Below are positions 22,280 through 34,414 of a stretch of 64,000 nucleotides of DNA, piece after piece (the stretch's first letter is position 1; the number at the start of each line of letters is the position of its first letter). This stretch comes from Datisca glomerata. Lineage: Eukaryota > Streptophyta > Magnoliopsida > Cucurbitales > Datiscaceae. The DNA is taken from contig QANY01002887.1 in assembly GCA_003255025.1 (NCBI GenBank), forward strand, positions 186,001-250,000, in the 5' to 3' direction. The notes under the pieces are model-generated. The model saw nothing but the letters and a program-made list of their open reading frames with translations, did not search any database and was not told where the DNA came from. Position numbers and translations under genes: made by a program.

Positions 22280-22452
22280 TGATGACGATAAATAGAACCC
22301 GAAAAATATGTTCCCGATCGGAAAGGAGAATTCATATGATGATCTATTGCTTGACACATTTTCTAATCTTGGCGAGATCGTAGTACTTCCTGAATACAGT
22401 GACAACATTAATGATGACCGATAAATAGAATCCGAAAAATATGTTCCCGATC
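22172..22452 (+). repeat. Tandem duplication of the 3' end of family copy 3
   Basis: Unit 1 (22172-22319) and unit 2 (22320-22452) both run from GGAAAG through the coding end (DELLL, DTFSN, DEI), the stop region and CCCGAAAAATATGTTCCCGATC. Unit 1 carries an extra 16 bases (GGCAATATTAATGAGT) that create its earlier stop. The duplication therefore covers the last exon-2 codons and the 3' UTR. Confidence 0.9.
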
Positions 22453-24621
22453 TTTCTTATTCTGTATGTTTCTCTTTTGAAATATATTGCTTTAGTATGT
22501 GTCAATAGGACCATATCATTAGAAGGAATAGAAGTTTAATAGAAACACTTATTGATAGAAATTTCTATGTAGTGAAGAAATATTTCCTTTTGTGTTTTGG
22601 TTTAATTTAGGGTTTGCTCTGGGTTTTTCAATGTTGGACGTAAACAGAGAGAAATGAATTTTCTGATCTGATATATGGTTTTAGAGACATTCAACATGAG
22701 CAGCTCATTGAGCATAAAACCACAATGGTCCATTGCCGACTAAAGTCAATCGTCGAGCTTGAAGCCATCATTGGTCCATTGTCGTGTGCAAGGCCATTGT
22801 CTATTCATCAGTAGTCTGTCATCAAGCACAAAGCCACAGACAATCCATCATTGACTGAGGTCTATCGTTGTGCATGAAGCAATAGTTGGCCATCGACAAT
22901 CAATCATTGAGCACCAAGCATCCATCTTCGAGCAAAAAGCTACAGTGATCCATCGTCCATTCAGGCATTTGTCAAACATGAAGCTATAGTTTGTCCATCG
23001 TCATCGAGCACACAAATTTTCTCAAGTTTTCAATTAGAATTCCACAAATTTTCCTCTTTAACGGAAAAAATTTGAACTGACAGTATAAAATGAATGATAA
23101 AATAATAAGAGAAATCAATTAAAGCCAAGCATATGGCGGTTTCAATCAACAATGCGAAATAAATGTGATATTCTCTTATCGAAGATCTAAGCGTTTTCAC
23201 AATATAAGTATTAAATTTTAAAAACCGACATAAATAAAAAATGCTTTATATTAAATTACTTTGTTTAGATTTATTTCACACTACCAGGCTTTAGATCTGC
23301 AGACTGCAGCTCATGGCCTCCAAACAGCAGATCGTATTTGGGTAACACTGCTAATTTGCCGCCTAAGGAGCTGGGCCTGATGCCTGTCCAAAAGCAAAAG
23401 AATGCTGTCTGTTTCCTTTTCTTGGTCAATCTATATAATAGCCATACTACATTAGCAGGAGAAATGGAATTTATGAGTAAATTACAATTTTAACCGCTAC
23501 AATTAATTTCTCCTCACCAGCTTTAAAGTTCATCCTCATATTTAAGGACAACTCTTAAGTCATGCTATTGATTTTTGTCACTTATTTCTGACTCATTTTC
23601 TAAAAACATGTAAACACTCTTATGATATTCACAAGAACTTATTGTGTATGTCGGTCACATTGTGATTAGAGGCCTACAATATTCAAATTTAGTTGGTTGA
23701 TTTGGATCTGAAATGATTTGATTTGTTTAAAATAAAAATTAAAAAAATAAACATATTTTTTACTTATTTTTATTTTTAAACCAGAATAAATTTTAATTGT
23801 TTATTTTTTAATCCAACAAAAGTATTGCCACAGTATGATTGCCCGTCTCTATAATTTCTGGAGATTAACCCAAGTGTGCAGAAAATAAACTGGCTAGAAG
23901 AACCCATTAATAGCAAAAGAAAAAAAGTTGAATAGATGACTACGATATAATAACCTTTACCATTGTTCACCAATAATCGTTTCCTGCCTCCAGTACAATG
24001 GAGTTTTTGTCGTCAATTTTCACTAAGCAGTCAATCCGGTGGGGTCCTTGGTGTTCTTCTCAAAAGCAGAGCCTAAAACAAAAACCACTATTCTTTTTCT
24101 CGCAAGCTGCAGCGTCCCCAAACACACCAAAAGAAAGACTTTGGATTCTATTAAAAATTCTTATTTCTAAAGCTTTCCGCCTTCTCTGTCTGCCACCAAC
24201 GCCAAAACCACAAAACCCCCCTCCCTTAATCAAAGGTTTTAAGCCAAATGCTGACTCCATTACTTCAGCTTCTTTGAATCTCTATTTCCTGGCTGATAAG
24301 AACAAAATAAAGGAGAAGGAAGAGACAGAGAAAAGATGGAGACTCTTTTCTTTTCCATGGTTTCTTTCTTTTCATTTGTTTAGACCAGCTGTACCCTACT
24401 CTTAGTCTCCACCTTGCTAAAAGTGCCCTCAATGTGAACAAGGGTCCAAAGATTTTCATTTGTCAAAGCTTTCATCTTTTAAAAAACCTAGCAACCGGGA
24501 AACTTTACTTCTTCTAGGCAACAGAGTGGCTCATTACCACAGAAAAGCTTAGCTTTTATCTTCAGTACATTGCAGTCCCAGTAAAAGAGAAAAAAGGGAA
24601 AAGGGACATAACTTCATTGAA
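22453..24621. other. Intergenic DNA between the tandem family and the expansin gene
   Basis: Holds a degenerate minisatellite (22690-23010, listed separately) and AT-rich DNA. The last few hundred bases should be the promoter and 5' leader of the expansin gene. A 135-codon frame at 23998-24405 shows no family resemblance and was not called. Confidence 0.5.
22690..23010 (+). repeat. Degenerate minisatellite (GAGCACAAAGCCA...GTCCATCGTC type)
   Basis: Roughly seven diverged units of 35-55 bases repeat the order GAGCA or GTGCA, AAGCCA or AAGCTA, then a GTCCATCGTC or GTCCATTGTC half. The composition differs from the AT-rich surroundings. No coding meaning is seen. Confidence 0.65.
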
Positions 24622-26297
24622 ATGGCTATCCTTCAAGCCATGTTGTTCTGCTTGGTTTTATTGAAATCATGCAGCATCTGCAACTCCATGACCATGGAGG
24701 AAGAGTGGAAAACTGCTACTGCAACATACTCTAAAGAAACAGATGGCTCTATCATTACAGGTACATTTTCTTACTTCTAAATCTCTAATCTGGCCCAGTG
24801 GTCTCTTGATACGAACCAGTTTCTATTACTTAATTAGTTAATTGTAATTTTTCTACTTTTTAGAAAATAGTTGGAACATAGGTAGTTAGTTCCTAGCCAC
24901 TTCTCACCTCTTTTAGGAGCATTAGTTGTAATGGGTTAATCTTAGTTTCAAATTAGGAGTTAGTGACTTAGTTGCGTAGTTCTCTTTTGTTTAAAAGAGT
25001 AAATCAAATGTAATGAGGTGAATTATTATAATGGATATAGGATCACTAGTTGATCAAACTTTGATGTCAGGCTTCCTACTATCTTTACGCGTTCACTAAC
25101 GTATTTCAATTCCTAATAAACTAGTTTTGAATTAACTTCCTCCCACTTTATGGCCTTATGAGTGGCTGTGGTTGTGAAGAATTTGGCTAACAAGATAGGG
25201 AAAAAAGGGTATTAAACTGGAACTGTGACAATGTTGCAGAAGGCGCTTGTGGTTATGGGGACCTGCACCAGATTAGCTATGGGAAGTACAGTGCTGGATT
25301 GAGTAGCATTCTGTTCAAAAGAGGGAGTACCTGTGGAGCTTGTTATGAGGTGAGATGTGTTGACCACATCTTGTGGTGCCTTCAGGGGAGTCCAACTGTT
25401 ACTCTCACTGCTACAGATTTCTGTCCTCCAAATTATGGACTTTCTTCTGATTATGGTGGCTGGTGCAATTTCCCCAAAGAGCACTTCGAGATGTCTGAGG
25501 CAGCATTTGCTGAAATTGCAGAGAAAAGAGCCGATATCGTGCCTGTCCAGTATAGGAGGTAACACAAATGGAGATATTGTGGTGATAGACCACCAAGAAA
25601 AAAAAATGATATTTAGACCCTTGGGCTGTTTTTAACGAAATTTAGTCTATTTACAGAGGAAGAAGCTAAGTTGCCCATTGCTAGACCATTGTCTTCAAAC
25701 TTTTCTGTCAGACCAAGGTCTAACATTTGACGTTAAGATTAACATTTATAGGCCATGTTCTAGCAGACACTAAGTTAAGTAGAAAATTTTCAACTAGAAG
25801 GGAAAATTTAGTCTTTTTCCTGTAAAAAAGTCAAATTTCATTAAAAAAGGCTAGAGGTACAAATTTCGTCTTTTTATTTCTCAGGGGCCTATGCATTGAA
25901 ACCTCTAAGAAATATCATATGGATACAAATGCATTTGAACCCAATCTTAGACCCGAAAAAAACTGTTCTTGTGTAAAATTTGTGCAGGGTAACGTGTGAC
26001 AGAAGTGGTGGACTGAGATTCACAATAAGTGGAAATTTTAACTTCTATCAAGTTCTCATTACCAACGTAGGAATGGATGGTGAAGTGGTTGCTGTTAAAG
26101 TGAAGGGATCGAAAACAGGATGGATACCAATGGCAAGGAATTGGGGACAGAATTGGCAAAGCAATGTGAATCTTGAAGGGCAGCCTCTATCTTTTGAGGT
26201 GACTACTAGCAGTGGAAAGACACTGACCTCCTACAATGTTGCACCGGCAAATTGGCAGTTTGGTCAGGCATTTGAAGGAAAACAATTCAAGTTTTGA
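24622..26297 (+). CDS. EXPA20: Alpha-expansin, EXPA20-like (three exons)
   Basis: Exons 24622-24760, 25240-25558 and 25988-26297 join in phase at GT-AG sites to give 255 residues, the usual alpha-expansin size and two-intron layout. Expansins loosen plant cell walls at acid pH without hydrolysis. There is an N-terminal signal peptide (about 1-21). Domain 1 (GH45-like) includes GACGYGD (48-54), [16 protein letters not shown] and DFCPPNYGL, with several conserved cysteines. Domain 2 (CBM63) carries the tryptophan-rich [15 protein letters not shown] and the C-terminal [13 protein letters not shown]. The position normally occupied by the HFD box reads HFE (in KEHFEMSE). The [11 protein letters not shown] stretch recalls Arabidopsis EXPA20 (At4g38210) from memory; the subfamily label is less certain than the alpha-expansin call. 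Confidence 0.9.
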
Positions 26298-27786
26298 TCT
26301 GAAATCCAGCAGTAATCTTCACAAGCTGTAATTTCCGTATAGAAAGATAGCCGATAGTGTTCATTCAAAGCTTTTGATTACAAGCTTATCAGCATATTAG
26401 ATCTCACTATAACTGGTATAGAGTCTACGACTTGGGAAAGGACTAAAAGTTTTGCAGAAGAAAGTTGCAAATACAGGAAATATAATGGTTCTGACACTTC
26501 ATGTTCTACACATAATGTGTACCCCCTCCCCCAAACCCTTAACTATTATTACCAAACAAAAGACAGTCTGCTTGAAACACCGACAAGACACAGTATACGA
26601 CCTGCTAAATTAGCCTGCATTGATAATGATCAACCCAGGCCAAGGAAACTTGTAGCCTAGATAACCAGCATTATGGTAGTGTTGTGTATGCCTTTTTCAT
26701 CCTTTCTTAGATTTCACATGGAGCATTCTCGATTAAATCTGGCAATGGTATTGTATCCAGAAAATAAGACAATTACAATTACTCTAGAAGAGTTTGCACG
26801 ATTCTCGCCATGTTTGTCCAAAAGGTTTTACAGATGAATTAACTCATTTCATTTCAACTAGCAATTTTGATCAAGTAACAGCATGCCCGTTATCTTCCAT
26901 TACATTCAGTGAACAATATGTTTCTCTCATTCATTCCTATTGTCTATTATTTTACGAGATATCTTCAATGTCTCACTGCCTGACAATTCCAATTGTTTCG
27001 TCAAGTAACTGGACGCATAGTCACGCTGCAATTTCGTGACCTTGATTTGTAAGTTGAAAGAGAAGCATCAAAACCTTCAATTTCAGGCTCAAAACAACTT
27101 TCTGACCTCAAAACAGTGCTGAAAACACTATAAATTTCCAACAAAACCTAAAAGTTGTTGAGTTGGTTTGCTGCTACTTAGTCAAACATAAAATCCCCGT
27201 GTTTAAGGGTGACGTTATTTGCTGATTTAGTCATTCCATGTCTTTAGGAGTTGTTAAACATGGGTTTCTATTTTCTTGTTCAGTTTGTTATGTAAGGCTA
27301 TTTGATAGCCAAAGTTATTCTCTTTTTCAATAAGACATTCTTCTCAGCATTTTTGTATCTTTCACAAACTTATAGTTCTTAACAAAAGTCGTAAGCAGAC
27401 GATGAAATTTGAAGCTTCTAGACAATGAAATTCTGAAAGCATTCACAGTAAAATGTCAAGACTTCGCCTCAACTGGAATTGATACACACAGAGTTATGAT
27501 GGAGAACTGAAATCAACCACTTGATCCAACTGGTCTCAGTCCTTCTGCTGGCTTTCTGCGGCGAACCCCGGGCCTTGTTACTGTCTCTGGTTTTCTCAGG
27601 GAAACTCGTAAACTCTTTTGCCATCGCAGGCTTGCAGCTCAAGAGCGTCACTGTTCGACAAGTTGTAGACTACATTCCCAGATTTAAGCGGTGCGTTTTG
27701 ATGATAGCCACCATGGGACCCCGTTAAACGGAAAAATGACGAAACGTAGACGGTAAGAAGTAATAAAAAGGAGGGGGAGGGGGAGN
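26298..27786. other. Intergenic DNA downstream of the expansin gene
   Basis: The first part should be the expansin 3' UTR. A 60-codon minus-strand frame at 27469-27651 lies in a locally GC-richer patch (27530-27730) but has no recognised domain. A short G-rich tract (27770-27785) and one ambiguous base (27786) precede the inferred left end of the MULE. Confidence 0.45.
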
Positions 27787-27863
27787 TAGATTAAAATTTC
27801 TATATTAACTATTTTGTAGAAAAATATTTTTACTAATTTTTGTTTATCTTGATCTTAGTTCAC
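27787..27863. repeat. Inferred left terminal inverted repeat of the MULE
   Basis: Reading inward, ATTTCTAT.TTAACT.TTTTGTA.AAAATA and then TTTTTG.TTATC..TTAGT align with the right end. Divergence is considerable and the outer limit is blurred by a G-rich tract and one N. Confidence 0.55.
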
Positions 27864-28254
27864 TTTTCTCTCACTTTTTTTATTTTTTTTCTCATTGTTA
27901 TTCTTATAAGTTGTCCAATCAAATGTCATGGTCTACTAACTTAACACTTAAAACCTCTCTGCCCATCCCATTTCTCATTCTTCGTTTTTCATTTTTTCTA
28001 CTTCTTCTTTGTTTTCTTCTTCGTCTTCTTTCTTCTTCCTGCATCAGCAAATGATTGTTAGTTCTTCTCTCTGAAACATGTATAAGTTTTGTTTTCTTAT
28101 TTCTGGTAATATTTACTTGTCTTCTTCCTTCTTTCATGAGTTTTTCATTTTCATGAGTTTTCTAAAAATATTTATTAATTTTCTTCTTTTTAGAACGTTG
28201 TTGAAATTCATTTATTGTACATGATCACTATAAGATGATGATGTAGTGTTAAAT

Positions 28255-28625
28255 GAGGTCTACACGAGTACTACGCGAGCCTCATGTAGTCATCGTGTAG
28301 ACTACACGCAGGGTACGCGAGCCCCGTGTAGACCCCGTGTACATTACACGATCATCGTGTAGTGCATCAGGAACTTTTTCAGTAGTTCACGAGCATCGAG
28401 TAACATTAATTACACTACATGAGGAGTGAGGAGTACACGATCATCGTGTAATCCTTGTGTATAACTTATTACAGTACACGAGATCTACACGATGACTACA
28501 CGATCCTCGTGAAAGCCTCATGTACACTACATGATGCTCATGAAGGCCTTGTGGACACTACATGATGACTACACGATGCCTCTGAAAGCCTCGTGTACAC
28601 TACACAATGGTTACACAATCATCAT
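28255..28625. repeat. MULE minisatellite cluster A (TACACGA/TCGTGTA)
   Basis: Dense mixed-orientation copies of CTACACGAG, CTACACGATG and the complements CTCGTGTAG and CATCGTGTAG, ahead of the transposase relic. Many neighbouring copies face each other and could form short hairpins. Confidence 0.9.
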
Positions 28626-28679
28626 GTAATATTCCATTTCATCACGTATTCTTCTTATCTATTGCCATCACAACCTCAG

Positions 28680-30725
28680 TTGAATGAACAATGTCCTAGG
28701 TCTAGTGAAGAACATGCTGATTTGAATAAGCTTCTATTAGACACAATAAATATGGATGATTTGTATAGTGATAAAGCCGAGCTGCTTAAGGTTGCTCATA
28801 TGATGAGCATCCAGAGAAATTTTGAGTTTCGGATCTTCAAGTCAAAACAGTCAATATTGATACTTGTATGTGTTGAGAAAACATGCCCATGAGGTTACGG
28901 GCCATGAAATTAAAAAATTGTCCATACTTCAAAGTTATAAAGTTCATCAATACACATACATGCACATTTGAAGTATTGAGACATGAACACCATCAGGTTA
29001 CATATTCATTGATTGATCATTTTATAAGATTCAAATACATGGGTGTCAAATGTATATATAGGCCAAAAGACATAATTGAATATGTTTGGCTTGATTTCAG
29101 TGTCAACATAAGTTACCATAAGGCATGGATGGCTGGGAAGTATGCATTGGAATCAGTTCGAGGGTCTCCTGAAGACAACTATAGGATGATCCCAATATAT
29201 TGTCACATGTTAGAATAAAAAAATCCAGGTACTTATAATGTCTACACGAGTATTACACGAGCCTCGCGTAGCCATCATGTATACTACACAATGAGTACAC
29301 TGACCACGTGTAGTCATCGTGTAATCTTCATGAAGGGTATACTGATATTGTGCAGTCATCATGTACACGATTTTACCATCATAATGTCTACACGAGTAGT
29401 ACACGGATCTCGTGTAGTCATCGTATAATCTTCGCGAAGGGCACACTGATATCGTGTAGTCATCATGTACACTATTTTACCATCATAATGTCTACACGAG
29501 TACTACACAGATCTCGTGTAGTCTACATGATGCCTACACTGACCTCGTGTGGGCATCATGTAGTCTACACGATGCTACATTGACCTCGTGTAGGCATCTT
29601 GTAATCTACATGATGTTTACATTGATCTCGTGTACGCATCCTATACACTATGTATTTTACCGATTTTAATACAACAACATTAAATATTTTTCAAGACAAC
29701 AACACACATAGAGACCAATGAGCGTCATCATTTTAAATATTTTTTCACGGCTCTTGGGCCCTCTGTTCGTGGATTTTTCAGCTGTAAATGGCATGTCATT
29801 GCTGTTGACGCAACTGCCTTAAAAGCCAAATACAAATGAGTATTATTTGTTGTAATAGCAAAGGATGAGAACAACCAAGTATATCCCATTGCATTTGAAA
29901 TTATAGATTCAGAAAATAATGATTCATGAGAATGGTTCTTCTGTAAACTTCACGATGTAATCGGTGATCTGGAAGACTTGATGCTTATATCCAACATGCA
30001 TACAAGTGTACTGAATGTTGTACAAGTTGTCTTTCCCAATGCGTTTCATGGAGCTTGCATCTTCCAGGTGGACCAAAATATCAAATCAATTTATAAAAAG
30101 GAAGATACAATCGCATTTTTTTTAAAGCAACAAAGGTATACCATCAATCAGAATTTGATCGGTTGATGACTCATTTTACAGATATCTCCCAATATGTGTC
30201 GGTGGGGGGAGTTGATAGGCGGGCACGTTCTCATTTTGATGGAAGGCGATATAATATAATGGCTACAAATATCGCGAAATATTTGAATGAGATTTTGAAG
30301 GATGCTAGAAAGCTTCCCATTACATGCCTTATAGAACATATCCGTGATATGTTACAACCGTGGTTCTATGAACGACGAATGACTACCTTTCAATTCACCT
30401 CATAGATGATAGATTGGGTTGAGACTGATCTTAATAAGAAGCATTTTGCATCACGTACATTATCATTGTTCCCTTCCGACATCCACATTTTTTGTGTTGT
30501 GGGTCGGGGTAGGGAAGCAGTGGTAAACTTGCATCTTAAGACTTGTATGTGTAGAGAATTTGATATTAACCAATTCCATGCATTGCATGCGTTGGCTGCA
30601 TGTCGACAACGTAATATTTCCGCATACGGTATGTGTTCGAGGTTCTATAAAAATGAGGCTCTAATTGCTGTGTATGCAGAAATAATACATTCTCTCGGAG
30701 ATCAAGAAGATTGGGTCATCAGCTA
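28680..30725 (+). pseudogene. MULE transposase relic
   Basis: Exon-like pieces are 28680 to about 29233 (DNA-binding and N-terminal part, with ISYHKAWMAGKYALESVRGS and YCHML), about 29716-30160 (MULE catalytic domain: ALGPSVRGFFSCKWHVIAVD, QVYPIAFEI) and 30163-30725 (with a SWIM zinc-finger-like CMCREFD). Faults: a frameshift near 28888, stops in the catalytic domain, the second catalytic Asp of the usual ISDRH box replaced (ISNMH), and the SWIM IPCxHA motif changed to FHALHA. The gap 29234-29715 between the first two pieces behaves like an intron (GTACTT donor, ACATAG acceptor) and is almost entirely minisatellite. The enzyme would cut and paste the element; this copy cannot. Confidence 0.82.
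29238..29650. repeat. MULE minisatellite cluster B (in the transposase intron)
   Basis: The same motif family (for example ATGTCTACACGAGTACTACAC, repeated three times with a spacing of about 100 bases). It lies inside the inferred intron between the first and second transposase exons. Confidence 0.9.
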
Positions 30726-30999
30726 GGAGGTTCATGAAAACGTGATATTGCCACCTATAACGAGGCGACAAAGTGGTAGACATAGGACAGAGAGAATTCC
30801 ATTTAGAGGTGAGGAAGTAGTGAGAAAGAAGTGCACACGTTGAGGGTAAATTGACCACACCCGACAAATGTGATGAAATCCAATTCCTCTATCTCAACGG
30901 GATGATCAAATCACTTAATTATAAATAATGACTATTGTAGACTTAAATTAAATATTAATATAGAAATACACTTGTGTTTTTATTTAATAATGACATAAA

Positions 31000-31495
31000 G
31001 TTTACACAATGAAGCGTACATGATGAAGCCTACACGATGACTTCACGATGTCTGTGAAGTCATCGTGTAGGCTATATAAAGACTACACGGTGAAGCCTAC
31101 ACGATGAAACCTATACGATGAAGCTTACATGATGAAGCCTACACGATGACTTCACGATGCCAGTGAAGCCATCGTGTAGGCTACATAAAGACTACACGAT
31201 GGAGCCTACATGATGAAGCCTCCATGATGAAGCCTACATGATGAAGCCTACATGATGAAGCCTACGCGATGAAGTCTACACGATGACTTCACGATGCCAG
31301 TGAAATCATCGTGTCGGCTATGTAAAGATTACACGATGCCCCGTGAAGTCATCGTGTAGTCCTTGTGTAGTCACCGTGAAGTCATCGAGCAGGCCTCATA
31401 TAGTCTACACGATGAAGCCTACATTATGAAGCTTACATGATGAAATCTACACGATGCCCGTGAAGTTTTCGTGTAGGCTACATGGAGCCTACACT
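31000..31495. repeat. MULE minisatellite cluster C with 45-nt palindromes
   Basis: Units of GATGAAGCCTACAC type surround three long inverted repeats at 31028-31072, 31137-31181 and 31274-31318. The first is a perfect 18-base stem with a 9-base loop; the others have one to three mismatches. The cluster sits between the 3' ends of the two convergent element genes. Confidence 0.93.
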
Positions 31496-32254
31496 AAACA
31501 TATAGTAACAAAAAAACTCATAATCCATAATTCATAAATTGATGGTGTATAAAAATAAAATAAAAATCCATAAAATATATCAAAATTATTTCAGTACAAC
31601 ATTTCCACGTGCAAATAACTCAATTGCAATTCGTGTTCGTTATTCTAGCATTTGTTGTTGAGTTATTTCTTTGAGGTTCTTCCCATATGCGAGGGCTTCG
31701 ACACACTTAAGGGTGAATACCCCACAATCGAACCTACAAAATACATGAAATGAAAAAACACAATTAAATAATATGTATGAAATTTTAAGTGGACTTTCAA
31801 AAAAATGTATAGTTCACTTATCCGTTCTCTTGTTGTGGATACTTCATGATCTCATATTTTTACTCATCTTTGGGATTAACCTTCTGTCTTCTCTCACTTA
31901 TGTTCATCAAAAGCCAAAGGACAATATTCATGAAAGGTTTCATTATTTCATTGTACAATGAGCGTTGATATGACCTGTTCATGGAGTTATAAATATGAAT
32001 ACATTGTCCATTCAAATAAAGCTCAACCGTAATCCAATGACTGCGGTTCACATTCATTGGAAAGATAACCTTATCTGACTGTTCCCAGCTCCTTCCAAAG
32101 TTCGTGTTCAAGCTGAATACCAGGTACCGTAGCTGATTATCAGCGTCAATATCCCACACGCAGGATCTTGGTCAAACTCTGCAATTCGGGCAGACATGTT
32201 CCCTTGTAATGTCACGGAATTTTTTTTAAATCTTCAACGTCAATAAAAATGGTC

Positions 32255-32440
32255 ATGAAGACTACATGAAGTCTACACCAGGCCCGTGAAGGCCTCGTGT
32301 AGACTACACAAAGTCCATACGAGGCCCGTGAAGGGCTCGTGCAGACTACGCAAAGTCCACACGAGGCCCGTGAATGCCTGTTGTAGACTACACGAAGTCT
32401 ACACAAGGCCCGTGAAGGACTTGTGTAGATTGGTGTGCAC
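32255..32440. repeat. MULE minisatellite cluster D
   Basis: Four units of about 44 bases with CCCGTGAAGGCCTCGTGTAG and AGACTACACAAAGTC halves, next to the C48-domain exon and on the side expected for an intron of the minus-strand gene. Confidence 0.88.
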
Positions 32441-32764
32441 TTCATTAAGTTTAAAAATAAATCTTACCTACTTGCAGAATCAAATCACCAACACTGATTA
32501 TGATAGGAGGGGTGTATTTTTACAAATCCCTCATCATGAGCTCAAGGTATGCATCAATATGTTATAATGTAATACATATTAGTTAATATATTTATAATAC
32601 CATATTAAAATAGATTATAAATAACTTCTTACATCTTACTTTAGTATTAATAAGGTAAATAGACTAGTTTTTTGAACCAAGTAAGGTCAACGATGTAAAA
32701 TCCAACGTCTACTTTCTCGGTCCTGTACAACGTAATTAAATATCAAAATTAGGTACACAATTGG

Positions 32765-33160
32765 TTTACTACACGATATCAGTATAACCATAGTGTATAT
32801 TATACTACACGATGGCTCCACTGACCTCATGTAGTCATCGTGTAGTATACACAATGGCTCCACTGACCTCGTGTAGCCATCAGTTAGTATACATGATGGT
32901 TACATTGACATCGTGTGGCCTACACGGTGACTACACCGATGTCAATGTAACCATCATATATATTATACGATGGTTACACGAGGTCAGTGTAATCATTGTG
33001 TATACTAGATGATGGTTACACGAGGTCAATGTAACTATCGTGTATACTACACAATGGCTACACGGGGTTAGTGTAATCATCGTGTAGTATTCACGAAGGC
33101 TACACGATGTTAGTGTAACCATTATGTATACTACACGAGGTCAGTGTGGCCATCGTGAGA
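32765..33160. repeat. MULE minisatellite cluster E
   Basis: Repeated GGTTACACGAGGTCAGTGTA and CATCGTGTATACTACAC halves of about 40 bases in alternating orientation. Both strands give long but meaningless reading frames of repeated peptide here. Confidence 0.88.
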
Positions 33161-33484
33161 AGAAGAAGTGTATAAGAAAATTACAAAACTTACTTTGCTC
33201 TAGAGGATTTGAACCAGACTTTAAAACATGCTTCATCCTTTGAAGATACATCACCATATGCTTGAAAAGGTTTGAAGTCCATTTTTGCAATGATATTATC
33301 ATCAACTTTTCCCTTCGGTGCTTCTTCTTTTCAACCTTTTTGGTTTCCCAATTAGGTGATCTCGAGAATCCAAGATCTTTTTATCTTCTTCTTACCAAGT
33401 TCCCCAAGGCAGACAAACTCTTTTTTTCTATAATTGGACTACTCTGTTGACCGAACCGAATCTATCAATGCAGATACTATCGAT

Positions 33485-33990
33485 GTAACCTTTTATTTTT
33501 CTTTCTTTGTTTCTTCTTCTTCTTCATCATCTTCATTCTTTTCACCTTCACCTTCCTCCTCCTTATTACCTACATTCTCTTCTTCTTATTCTATTCCTTC
33601 TTCTTCTTCTTCTTCTTCTTCTTCTTTTTCTTCTTCTTCATATTCCTTATTCTTCTTCTTTTTCTCTTCGACCTTCTGTTCTTCTTTTTCTTCTTCGTTC
33701 TCTTCTTCTTTTTCTTATTCTTCTCTTCTTCTTTTTCTCTTCGACCTTCTGTTCTTCTTTTTCTTCTTCGTTCTCTTCTTCTTTTTCTTATTATTCTCTT
33801 CTTCCTTTTCTTCGATCTTCACTTCTCCTTTTTCTTCTTCCTTCTCTTAATCTTTTTATTCTTCCTTTTCTTCTTCATCTTCTTTTTCTTCCTTCTCTAC
33901 CACCATCTCTTATTCTTCTTCCTTCTCTACCATATGTTCTTCTTTTTCATCCTTCTCTCCTTCTTCATTTTTTATATTCCTTCTCAATCT
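33485..33990. repeat. CTT-rich polypyrimidine tract (E/K-rich coding on the minus strand)
   Basis: Imperfect CTT/TTC repeat with an internal duplication (the CTTCGACCTTCTGTTCTTC segment occurs near 33665 and 33745). On the minus strand it reads as GAA/AAG codons, a Glu/Lys-rich linker of the Ulp1-like protein. The long plus-strand Ser/Phe/Leu frames are artefacts. Confidence 0.85.
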
Positions 33991-34414
33991 TCGCCTCCTC
34001 CCCATCGCTAGCCATCATCATGACAGATCGAGGATAAAATGAGTAATCATCTGGCTTCGATGTTACATGATCCATCAAAATTTTGATTTGAGAAATTGCA
34101 AAGGAAATGTCTGACTACATGGACAAACTCTTATTGTCCATTGAAGTGATCTTTTGGTCTATTCCAATCAGGCATTTCTTCACCCAATCTTCTTATCCAC
34201 TGAACTTCTTGGTCACAACCTTCTTCTCCTCTATTTTTTCAATGGATTCCTCGGACCACTTCCGATTCCTCAGACCACTTCATATTCTTCTCCTCCTCTT
34301 CCTTTTCAATGGTATCCTCATCCTCATTAAGCTCATCTTTTACTGGAAAGGGTGATTGATGAGGCGTTGTCTAAAAAATCTAATATTAAGTAGACAAAAC
34401 AGAAAAAGGGTGAC

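Noticed and set aside
23998..24405. 135-codon frame upstream of the expansin gene
   Set aside because: No recognised domain, no splice-compatible link to the expansin start, and likely promoter/leader DNA.
27469..27651. 60-codon minus-strand frame (MAKEFTSFPEKTRD within it)
   Set aside because: No family resemblance, and no supporting exons in the neighbourhood; a first exon of an unknown gene cannot be excluded.
32286..33122. Open frames with repeated peptides (TSCSHHVVYTM-like) on both strands
   Set aside because: They arise from the minisatellite in any frame and have no domain or conservation pattern.
33434..34037. Long plus-strand Ser/Phe/Leu-rich frames
   Set aside because: They are the reverse of the Glu/Lys-rich coding region of the minus-strand Ulp1-like gene.
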